Assembly (NCBI RefSeq): GCF_040115645.1
Contig: NC_089570.1
Coordinates: 2,294,001-2,358,000 of the forward strand
Length of the DNA stretch: 64,000 nucleotides
Source: Euwallacea fornicatus
Taxonomy: Eukaryota; Arthropoda; Insecta; Coleoptera; Curculionidae
Direction of reading: 5' to 3'
The notes under the pieces were generated by a model. That model had not been told where the DNA came from. It searched no databases and saw only the letters and a program-made list of their open reading frames with translations. Every line of letters begins with the position of its first letter. The first letter of the stretch is position 1. Positions 13,501 to 25,500 of the stretch are shown piece after piece. The position numbers and the translations under genes were made by a program.

Positions 13501-16500
13501 TATCCACGCAAATTTTACTAGAAGCTAAGCTTCATCAGAAGAGCAGGAATAATATTACATTGAAGCTTTCAGACATAATTTCATTAACTAGGCTGCCTGC
13601 TCGCGTACTTTTCCAAATTTCGGTGTGAAAGGCAAGACTGGCGTGGTTTAGTTCTGAGCGTGGGTGTTAAGTCTCAGATATAGTGATTCGTTGGGGAGCA
13701 CGAGATAATCCCCTAAGTAAAATTAAGGGGGGATAATTTCGCCATCCGGTTTTCTATGGAAGCAAACAAAACCCGGGCTTTGCGTGCTCGCCTCCCGCAG
13801 TAAATTTAAACTTGGATGAGTTATGGAACCTAGAAGTTCCGTAAAAATACTATCGTTTGTTACCACTAAATTGCATAATTCGTTGGAGAAAAAAAAATGC
13901 ATTAAAGCGCATTTCAAAAGATTAGATGTTCAACGATTCATGAATATCTTCTTAAGGCCGTTCGTAGCACATGGTTACTGATAAGATTACGTTTGACCGT
14001 AAAAGCACCGAATTTCCCATAGAAAGTTCAGCTAGCTTCAGAGCTTTGATCTGGTCAGATCAAAGTGCAACGCCGATAGGACCCACAGAGACCTGTATTC
14101 ACAATTCGGTGACTTATCAGCGTGCAAAGTAGTTACTTTCGCTGGTCCCAGCAGGTGCGCGAGGCAAAGGTCGGATGTCAAGTGCGTTTCGTCGAGTGCC
14201 TTACCGATTTCAAATGCGCCCATGCGCAGAAACGGCAGATTTTCAGGCAATCCAATCAATTTACCTCCTTATAAGTGTCGCTGAAGTTATTACTTTAAGC
14301 GGTTTGAGTATTTTCCAATAACACTTTCGACCAGAAGATCACTCATTCGTTGTCATTACGGTTTATCATCAAAGTGAATTCGAGAGTTATTGGAAAGATT
14401 AAGCACATATTTATCGAGGACTTGTGTACTTTCTGGTTCCTTTCGAGTGGAAAAGGGGTGCCGACGATACGGCAAAAATTCTAAAAGACGTAATCGTGCT
14501 CATACCGAGGGGCTGACAAGATTTTTCGCTCGTTTGTCCAGCCGAATGTAACTCGACCTCATATTTCATTTGAGCAGTCAACACCAACCAACAAACAAAA
14601 TCCCTCGGGCTCAAGCGATCGTGAATTTCGTTGTTCTGTTGAGGTATCATGCGTTCGTTAGATAAAAAAGATTTCATGGAACACACTGAATTTATTCAGT
14701 AAAACTCGGTGAACTGCCCTGCACGAGCCTGAACTCGAAAATCTTTGGAGGAGACGTTATAATTCGTCTGGGAAAACTTTCCTTCGTACCTCTGAATGCA
14801 CTTAACAGCATTTCGTAAAATAAAGAAATTGCGAGAGCTCGTTTCTTGCACAATAAGAATTCGTGACTGATCTTTTTTAAAGTAATTTCTTTAGTGGTGC
14901 ACAGGGTGAAATGAAATAGATTTAGGAATTTGTCGTTCCAACGACATTTTAAGACTGCGGCGAATATCTTGGTCTGCATTTGACTTCGTGTTGCGCCCGG
15001 AAGCTCGGAAGCCTCGTGGATCCCCCTTCGAGCGAAGCTCTCCATCGGAATATCGTCTTTGGGAGCAACAACGATAATCCGAGTCGACATTAATTACTGA
15101 ACAAACCGAAAGATAAAACTTGACGAAATAATTCTGGACGGCGAAATAATGAAGCGGCCCGTATGATAAAAAGCCGAGGGTGATCTCACGCACGCGCATG
15201 CCGGCCCTAAACGGTCGGAAATGTGTTAAAATATTAATATTTATTAATTAAAAAGGCAAAAGCCTTTGGACCTGTTCATTAATTTTTACGCCGCGGTTCC
15301 TCGAACCCCCCCCCCCCCCTTGTTGGTCGGGACGGGCGAGACCTGGAGTGTGCGTTTGCATGCCAACACCAAGGCAGCAATTAAAAAACTCATTAACGAT
15401 GCTTTATTTATAAATTGTTAAAAAAAAAATCAACTTTTGCGTATCTTTACGACCTGGCGGATTATGCCGCAGGTACGAATAATTAATTACTACACGTTCC
15501 TGAGCGGAGCTAAATACCCCTCAAATGGTCCGGCTTCAACGTCCATAGCAATTTGAATGTGAAAACGGAACGATGATAAAAAGTGTCCCGTTTCTACGGT
15601 AGAAAAAACATATTTATCTTCCATGGAAACCTTGGCACTCGCGAAAGACCAACTATTAATTTTGAAAGGGACTCTGGTAGGTCCGTGCAAAATTGGCCCA
15701 TGGATTTTCCAGAAGAAAGCGTGCCCATTTAACCCAATTCAGCTTAGTCCGAAAGTGGAGGGTTTTAAAAATAAGGGACGACAAAGTGAAAATTAAAAAA
15801 GGAAAAATATTACCTAATCGGCTTGTAATGGTATCTAAACAAAATGGCGCACCGGGGGGTTTTTAGGGAGGAGAAATCAGAATCCATTTACATTTTCAAT
15901 TCGCAATTTGAACGGCACCGTCAGCGCTAGGTGAGCCCCGTTTAAAGGGGCGTAACTTTTTTAACATCCGCCATAAAATTTATTTATGACTGAAATTGTG
16001 TTTTTCTGTATGTTTTATGGAAAAAAAGTACGTTGGTTCAAGTCCCCACGGGCATTCCATCGTGAGATATTTGAAGTTGAAAGCTCGTTGCATCTCATGG
16101 TAAAAGTGACTTTAAAGCACGTGCGTACAGCGCAACGAAATAAATAAGAGAAAAATAGTATAATCAAATAGGAAGACGAATATTTAAAGAAGTAGTCAGA
16201 TTTGGAAATTGATTGAATATTTTGCTTTTTTCCTTCCGACTGTGCGGATAAATGTGCACTTGAACTTCTTTTTCAAGATATGCAGCAAAATTTGAACTAC
16301 AAATATCTCAGAGCGGAGTGCCCCTAGGGGCTTGCACTAAGATATCTTTTTCCCATAGAACTTGCAGGAAAATACAAATTTAGATAAATGAGTTTTATAT
16401 CGGGCGATAAAAAAGTTATGTACCTTTAAGTAGAGTTCATCCAGCGCTGACAACGTCCTCTGCAACATATCCACCGAAAACGTAAACGGGTTTCCATTTC

Positions 16501-19500
16501 TGGTCCCTAAGAATCGATTTGTTCTGGAAATTGTCCGTTTTCTGGCTAAGTGAAATTAGGTTAATCGTCGTGTCTTCGCCTCAGAAATCTGCGGAGGAAT
16601 TTCCTGCAGATGCAACTCCTACAGCCAATTACGGCTTTTTCGTATTTCTGACGATTCACCAAGGTTTAATCCAGTTCTCAGATTTTTACATTCAGTCTGC
16701 TATTATTTTTCCAGCCCTCAAAAGAAGTACTCGGGATAAAATATTAAGTCTGGCTTTATTGAGGTAAATTCAGGGGTGCTTCAGATTCCACTTTTTTTTT
16801 TTTTTGGGAAGTTTATTTGATATATAAAAATCTAATTTCAAGGTTATTGAGCAGTTAGGCTTAATTCGAGTCCTCAAAGCATCGTGAATTCCTCTAAAGG
16901 ACACGTTGGAGTTGAACTTGCATCGTTGCAGTTTCGAATGGGGCTACTGAAAATATTTTACATTCAAAATTCTTAAGAAATCGCTAAGAGAATCAAACGC
17001 TTACCAGAAACCGACTCGCGCAGGCCGCTACTTGAATCGTAACTCCCACCATCCAATCGTGGCGAAAAAGGGATCGTAAAGTGTCTTTAGTTCTAATATC
17101 TTAAGTAACGAACGTTGTCACTAATTTGAGGCGATTTAGGGTGGCTCTATAGTTTTCCAAAGACCCTTTGAGCCTTCTACGACGAGGTCTAATTCCGACT
17201 TAGCCGATTTTAGTTCCCATTGTCTCTTAGGCCTCGAGCAGTCTTATGAGAGCTGCGAACCCGAAATTTGAATAAATATTTAAAAATATCTCACCGTCTA
17301 GGATCACTTTGATATGGAATTTTCGAATCTTCCCTTTGTCTCCTAGGAAACTAAAGAGGCTTAACTTGGGCGGCAACGGATTAACGGCTGTACCTCAACG
17401 ATCTCTGGGCATACTCGATATGCTTAAGAAACTGGAGATGCAGGAAAATAGGATTACTGAAATAAACGAGGGAGACTTCGAAGGTAGGTGCTACGGGATG
17501 TTCCCTTTCTTATAGATTATGGTATGTTTTATTCAAACCATGAAAAATATCTATATTACCGTTTTTCCGCTGATACAACAACAGGGTTGCGGGCGGTCCG
17601 GGCGGTTTTTGTATGCGGTTTAGAAGCGAGGAAAAAGAGTATCGATCGGCCACGTAGATGCAAAAGTCTGGGAAAAATTACTTTTTAACTGGCTCCCACA
17701 TGCCCAAACTCTATTTCAGAGAAAGTTGCTAAACTATGAACTTCAGTTAATTTCGCAGAGAATAAAGTTGGAGCGTACTCCCAGGGCTTAATAAATGATT
17801 TTTGAAGGTGGTCTAGAAGAAGTTAGTTTGTGGGTGAGTTATCAACATCAGATAAATATTATGAAATTGGTTCATTTATCAAGGGATATTCCTAAAACTT
17901 TAACATTATGATATTTTGGCGAGTGAATCAAAACTTTTAACTATTAAATCAAAATTAGGGACTGACTTTGCGTGTTTCCCGACCGTCTTACATCAGCGCT
18001 CGTATTAAGATTAATTATCGTCGACTCCTCAGCGGGTTATCATCAGAAAAATGCTCCTCGACAGATGAAAAATCGTCTGCAAGTTTTCCAAAGGGAGATA
18101 TAAATGTGGGTGGTAGCGGCGAGTGAGCACAGCTCAAGCGAAGAAATTTCTGAGCTCGGAGGGCTTGCGAATCTTGAAGAGATAGAAGAACTCTGCCCTC
18201 CGGGAAGAGGGCCGAGGTTTTGAGGAGGGGGACGAGACCCGCATGTAGGGACAAATGGGGGAGCGACGGGCGGAGGGACGTTGCCGCTGGTGCTTCTTTG
18301 AAATTTCCGAATTAAATTTGATCACATCGCTATGGGAAGAAGCCCGTATTTATTGCGGGAAGTCGAGAAGGACAATATAGCAAAAGCAGTGACATTTATT
18401 TATTTTTTATTTCTCCTCGAGAGGCAACCAACTTTTAATAAGTAATTAAGGGTTATGTCTCTTTGTAGGTCTCAAGAACTTGGATTCGTTAGGCCTGGCC
18501 CACAATAAACTGCGAACGGTACCTTCTCGCGTGTTCTCTCATCTCACTTTACTGAATTCTTTGGAATTAGACGGCAACAACATCGACACGATCGATAACG
18601 ACGCCTTTGCAGGCTTGGAAGGTAAGTCGAGTAAACAATGCTTTAGGTAAGTGTTTTATCGGGATCTGCTTTTGGAAAAAAATTAATTTAGCCGAGGTCT
18701 TATTACTTGTCGGCCAATCCGCTTCGTTAATTCATTAACCCCCTAAAAAGGGGAAAGTTCCCGTTCAAATATTGCCCATTTATTTAACCCTTTTTACAGC
18801 AGGATTTCCCCGGAGCTTGGCGACTTATTAAATTCGTGAAGAGAACACGTCAGCTTAAGGACAAACTTTTATTCTTTGATCGCCCTTTTGTTGCAGTACG
18901 CTTTGACCGGAAATTTTAATTCCGCATGCCCTTAATCGTTAAATTAAATTTAAGTTAGTTTATTTGAGCTTTTGGAATAATGTTTCCAAAGCTAATATTT
19001 GCCAACCTAGAGAGGCAGGCACCAAACTGATAATGAATTTTTAAACTCTCCAGTTTTAGCTCAAAATTTATGCCGTCGCTGGCTAAAAATTGACAAATGT
19101 TAATTGATTTGTTCAAACCTAATTTTAATGCTTCCTGGGCAACTGGGTCAGCGATAGCTACATGCCTGTCCCGAATTAAACGGGCGGAATAACGTCAAAT
19201 ATTTTAATTATCAGCCTACGTAAAGATCGTGCTTTCCAGGAGCTTCATTAAATTATTAATCACCGCCCTACTCTTAACGTAAATGCGATACATTGTGCAT
19301 ATATTCAATTAAAAGCGATATTAGCATAACCATAAAATTAATTAATATTCGAATTAAACTTAACCAACAGATTGTTCCACAGAAACTTCATCTGGGCTTC
19401 CAAAACCGTTTTCGCCACTTTGCCTGACTGTATCTACCAAATTTGTAAACTTGGTCACGCCTAAAGTAAATAGCGTGCACCGAAATCCACAATTTGCTCA

Positions 19501-22500
19501 GCATTGAGGAAATTGCCTTACGGTTGCATAAACACGTAAATTTCAGTCCTGGATCGGAATATTCTCCTGTCTGTCAACTTCTGAAGTGGATACAGATCCA
19601 GTTTCCAGGAGATATTGGTTATTCAAGAGAATGGAGGGGCGCTGTGCTTCGCTTTCACTCAATATTTGTAAATTAATATGTTAGTTCAAAACAAGCGGGA
19701 TTTAAATTGATCGATCTGCCTTGCGGCCCCGGCGTTGGTACTTTTTCCAGAAGTCAATTCGATGAGATGTGACCCAGCCGGACGAGGCTCCACCATCTCG
19801 TAAGAATAGCCGGCAAGCGCCTCACATGAAACTCTCGTAGAATACAGGGCGTTTGTTAAGTACTTGTGCGGGCTTTAAAGGGCGAATTTTTGACCAATTT
19901 TATGGTAAAAAGCTCATGTGAGCATGGGTCCGCATCGACTCGGTCCGTGAGACGCGCGGCTTAAGACAAATCGTTCGGTACTTCGGTTAAGGGTTCAATA
20001 GCACGTCAATTTGACGAAGCTCTGGATACGTATCGGTGGTGGGAAACTGAAATGCTCACTTATTTTTTTGTTTAATGTTAGAGAGCCCCACATACAGGGT
20101 TGCGCTGAGATTTAAACAAGCACAGCTCTCAGCATTTGCGGCCGAAACCGGCCATTTTGCAAAAAAACGGATTTGAACTTTAGCCGAGGATGGAGGTTTG
20201 TAAATCGCTGAGAGTGTTTGAAAAGCGTATTGTTTGACGTCACGTCGGACTATCAATTGCAAATTATTAATTTTGGACGGGAATCACTTGAACTGTTGGA
20301 CAGGACGAGGGGCACCGCGAGCGCGACCTCCCGGACCACCAGATTTAAACCCTATGGATGATTTTCCGTGGGACTACTTGAAGTCGCCAGTTTACGAAGC
20401 TCCGGCCCACAACTAACGAGAAAGGAGATACGGGGTATTTGTGCCGCGTGTCGTTATTAATCAGACGTCGGGTATTGTTATGTTCGAAAGAGTCCGTCGC
20501 GTCCGGTAAAAAAGGATTTCTCTTTCCATCGGGTATGTCCAGTACCGGTCTTGGGAGACGTTGAAATTGGCCGAGAGTCCAAGGCGGCGGTTTATCCCGG
20601 GGGCGGCGATTAAAAACTTCCCCCAGGACGCGAGCCCTGCCGGCGCCGGCCCCGGCTATTCCTCTCGTATGATCCAGGCACCGGAGCTGGTTCTGGTACT
20701 GAGCGGGCCTAACGGTTTTTCGAATTCGCGAAAACGCTCATTCGCACGTACTTCTCATTAACAAAAACGCAATTTCCTCTCAGATAACTGTTTCTGCCTG
20801 AAATGAGCCATTACAAACTGGGTCTCTGATGTCTAATTAAGCTCGTTCATACGGCGAAGTTCTTTTGTATGTTTTAATTGCGAGTTCGACCAACGGAGTT
20901 TAAAGCTTTTCTTGTTGCTGGCCGGTGGATTTTTTGTCGGCATTTTTTCCATCGAATCAATTAGATTACTCGTTATAGGGTGGCCTAAAAAAGGGAGCTT
21001 ACGATATGTTCCACCCCGTCGTGTGAGCAAACAGACGCAAGTAAATTGGGTGAGATAGTGAGCATACGAAGAACATAACAACTCAATTTTAAATAAATGA
21101 TGCTCGCTTTTGTAGGAAAGCTTTTTTCTTTCCAGGGCGCGGATTCATGTATTTTGTATATTTAGGTTGCTGAGCCCAACATATGAGAACACAGATCTAG
21201 CACAAAGGATTCCGTTTCGAGTTTCAAAACAAGCTCCGAAACTACCTATTTGCTTATGTTGAAATATGAATTACTGCCGGCAAAATGAGGTGATACTGTA
21301 CGTTCCAAATTGCTTGTTGTTCACCAAATTACCTCGTATTTTGATCAAGTTGCATTCGACAGTGGCGTAAACGTAGCGAACCAGTAGTGAAACTTTCCTT
21401 GCTAACTATGGTAAATTGGGACAGCTTTAACAGTTTAATGGAGCATTTACATGAAGATTGCCTAACTCATTTGGGACACATCCAAGTTTAGTTCGTCGCC
21501 GTTTAATGAAAGCTAAACTTCTTTAATGGATTTAATATCGTTTCTTTCGCGATCCCGACGAGATCGAACCCTTTAGGGTTTCGTTCATCCGAGGGACGTG
21601 CCCTTTCGCACGAATATTTCTATAACTGCGTGATTTCTATAAATGAAGACAGGGAATCCCATGCAAGCGCTCACCAGACGATCCATCAAGGAAAATTGGT
21701 TTTGCTATAGATAAACACGAATCTGCGAGAGAGCATCTAATTTTTTGGATCGTAACCCGACGTATATCGGATACGTTATTTGCGTGCCTGCGGATCCGAG
21801 TTTTTACTAACGTGTTGTAACGTGCAGAAATCAAATATTTTAGATTAAAGCAGCATGATTTCCTAGAATGTGTGTCGTACATCTGCAGATTATGGAGAGA
21901 GGCAATAAAACAACTTCTGGAAAGTCGTTCTGAGCTCATCTCATTTAAACTTCGCGCGGGCGGGAGGCGATGGAGGTTTTGTCTGCAGTATCAAACTGAG
22001 AGGACAAGTATCGATTTTCCGCAAAGTTTTAGGGATAAGTGCTTATAAGTATTTATGCCCTCATACACCTCCTTGGCAGTATTTGAACTTTCTCCAAAGC
22101 AGTTCGTAGGGATTTAGCTCGGCAGGGGTGGAATGAGCTTGCGCAGCTTTCAAGTTCGCCCCAATAACGGAAGTAGTGAAAGCCCGCGATGCGGCACTAT
22201 CCGATACAAAAAAAGCTCGCTCGTGTGGAATTATTTCTTGACATTATCTAATTTCGCCCAGAGAAATGTTGGCCGTGACGTGGAAACATACAAGAAACGA
22301 AATTTCATTGTGCCTGATGAAATTAACCACCTGGCGTCCGATAAAAGCAAATGTCTCGTAGGCGGTGCGTTTAACCGAAAGGAGCTGACAATGGTGGGAA
22401 TTCGTAATTGCGTTGGTGACGCTTTTGTGCTGTTTGATTCAAGTTTATTGTCAGTTATTAGCGTCGGCAAAATGGTTTCACCTTAGTGCATACGTCGGAA

Positions 22501-25500
22501 ATCTTGCCATTAGGCTAAGACGGCGAGTTCCTCTTTCAATCTTGCGAATGGCGCCTCGCACGCCCTCAGGTTGAAGCTGCGGTTGGCTGCTGCACCCGCG
22601 AAACAAAGAAGTCCGTCCCCGTAAACAACGTAAGTAACAACGAACAACGGGCCGGAGACGGACAAGCGGGCAACAACGCTGGTCCGAAATGACGCCGAGT
22701 GATCAAAATCAGACCATAATCGGACATAAACGCACTATCGCTCATATGTAGAGCGAATTTTTAAATTCATTTTTTTCCCATAACCACACGAACTAAAACT
22801 GAGAATAAGCACATCTGCCTTAAGATTTATCTGTTAAATGTTCTTAAGCTGCTAACAGAAAAATATTCTAAAACGCACGAGTCAAAAGAACAGCAACTAA
22901 AGCGTCTGCTATATTTTCCCCTGCAATTTTGCGTTTTATTTAGTATCCAGGAGCGCATCCGTTATTTTCAGTTACTCCCCAACGTTTGTCGTTCACAATC
23001 TCTAATAATTTTCCAATATAATCTCGAGTATTCTGAGCTTTTCCCGAGGAATCCGCCGTAGCTGTTGTTCTTTTCCCGTTAATTTCTCCGTCAAATTCGT
23101 CCCGATCGTTCTCTATGGGGTCCAGATCGAGGCTTCGAGCCGGCCAGATCATCACGTCAGCGTTATGCACCGCTAACCGCCCTTTAATTAATTTAAAGGT
23201 ACACGTCGGGTCGTTGTCGTGTTCAAACGTCCTTCGAGGCTCGTATTTTCTTCTGCCTAAGGCTGCATGTCACTTCCTAGAATATTATTATAAATATATC
23301 GATCCTCATTCCCGTAAATTTTCACTAACATGCACAACCCTCCGAAGCATCTGCGCGCCATAATGCCGCCGCTGCCGCGTTTAACCCTCAATTCAGCGTG
23401 TTTCGGATTGATCCGATCGTTAATTGGTCTTGACGAAACAAATTCCGTTTGAATGGGACAATTTAAACAAACTTTCGTCTGAGAAAAGGACAGTTTTTCC
23501 AGTTTTCGTACAACCAGCTCACATGCTCTTTCGCAAAACGCAATCTAGCTTTTCTATTTTTTTTTCGAGACGAAAGACTTCTTTGCCGAATTTCTCTCGC
23601 ATAAACGAACGCTTCTTAATCTTCGCTTTGTGATACTCACTGATATTGAAACACATAACTCTTGTTATATGCGACTTGCGTTCATAAAGGGATCTCGGAC
23701 GGATAACATTTTAACTCTTCGGTCCGTCACTTTATCAGTATTTCGTTTTCAGCCACAGCTGGGAAGTTCATCTGAGGTTCCTGTATTTTCATAATTAGAA
23801 ATTACCCTTGATACGATCGACTTGGTTAAATTTCGCTGCTTTCAAAATTTCCTCAAATTTTTCCTTTCGCCGATGTGCCAAACGAGCACCTCCTGGTATG
23901 TTGAAATGTTTTCAGTCAATACTGTGAGTAGCCAAGTCGATACCACGCAATAACACAAATATACAAATTGATCGCTCTCCACGTGAGCCTCACGAAAAAC
24001 AAAATATGCAGTTTAAAAAACAAAATGTATCGAAATCGTTTGTGCATTTACAGTAATTGGACAAACAAGGAATATGTTTTATTAATTGATTTTGTTAATT
24101 GTAACACGTTGAGCCACTCGACGGTTTTACAAGCGTCAAAACAATTTTTGCTCCCTTTTTTTGCGAGATTTGCCACGATAACCCATTTCCTCCTTTCAAA
24201 AACGCAGCTTTGCAAAGCGAAACCTTTCCCTTGATGCTGCGCGGCACGGCTTCGAGGTTCGAGCTTCTATTTATCTTCGAAAGCCGAAGATACGGGGCTA
24301 ATTTCGTCCGCTGCTGCCATCTGTGAACGGGTGGCCGCACGCCGCTCGACCACGCTCCTCCTAGTGACAACAAAAGTTATACTACCATGGGAGGGAGAAG
24401 CGAGGTCTGTGTATCGAATGGACCAGAGGTCGACTGAGCGTGGAACGAGGCACGAGAGATAAGGCCAGGGACCAGCGAGTGGTAGCCAAAGGCCGAAATA
24501 TGTGGTTGTCTCGATCATAATTCGAGCGATTCTTGTTGCGCCCTTAGGCCGGCTGCTCCGTCTGGGGTCAGGACATTATGGGACATGAGATATCACAATG
24601 AAAAATTTTAAAATGTGAAATAATCCGAAACGTTCGTTCTACCACGGTTTCCTAAATATTTCACGTCCAAACCTCAAGCAATTTATAATCTGGAAAAATC
24701 CTTTCCGACTGCAGCAAATTTTCCAGGGAATCAAATTTGTATTCATGTAATTTAACCACTCTTGGTTAATTATCTCTATACATTTCTTGGGATAATTATT
24801 TCTAATTATTTTCTCTTCTAGCGGTATATTTTGTTCATCGGGTTTACCTACCCGCGGATTTATTGCTGCTCTGTAATTGCACCATGGAGCATAATATGTT
24901 TTGTGGATTTCAGATATATTTTCAGAGGAAAAATCAGAGAAACGGACTAGAAATTCTGCATTCGTGCATAATGACGAAGGTGACTTAAGTTAAAAATGCA
25001 ACCTTATCGATGTTGCCAATATCAGCCTTTGGGCTTCAGATTCCAAAAACCGATATTTTGGATTCTTTTGTTAGTCCTTTTTTATTCCTTTAACAAACTA
25101 GTTTGTGAAAACTCCTTAGCATCTTCAACTCTATTCCAGAAAACTTGCAATATCTGCGATTGGGAGACAACAACATTCACACAATACCCACAGAGGCCCT
25201 TAAGCCACTGCACAGGTTGCGACATTTAGATTTACGAGCCAACAACATTTCTTTCATCTCCGAGGACGCTTTCTCTGGCTTTGGCGATTCAATTACGTTC
25301 CTCAACTTACAAAAAAACGAGTAAGTAATCCCAAAATCGTAAATTTGAGATATTAGATGCCCACCGAGCAAAATAGCAATGCGCGTGGTTTATAGAGCTG
25401 CATAGAGCTGCAATAAACTTTCCTATCAAAATATCCAATAAAACAAAATATCTTTGCAGCATAAGATCTTTAGTCGGAATGATTTTCGAGAATTTAAACT

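Larger units (their letters stand above)
18622..25139 (+). other. intron 5 of the LRR gene, transposon-filled
   Basis: The donor GTAAGT is at 18622 and the acceptor ends CTATTCCAG at 25139. Phase is 1. At 6.5 kb it is the longest intron of the gene. It holds the family-A transposase relic (19842-20413) and a minus-strand Tc1 relic (22940-23650). The remainder shows no gene. A GC-richer patch near 24230-24540 is open on the minus strand without recognisable similarity. Confidence 0.75.

Noticed and set aside
14411..15199. Run of overlapping minus-strand frames in LRR intron 3
   Set aside because: The pieces do not assemble into a known transposase or host protein, and several stops separate them.
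22133..22486. Open frame of 117 codons on the plus strand in intron 5 of the LRR gene
   Set aside because: No domain and no partner exon; the opposite strand is open over the same bases, which suggests composition rather than coding.
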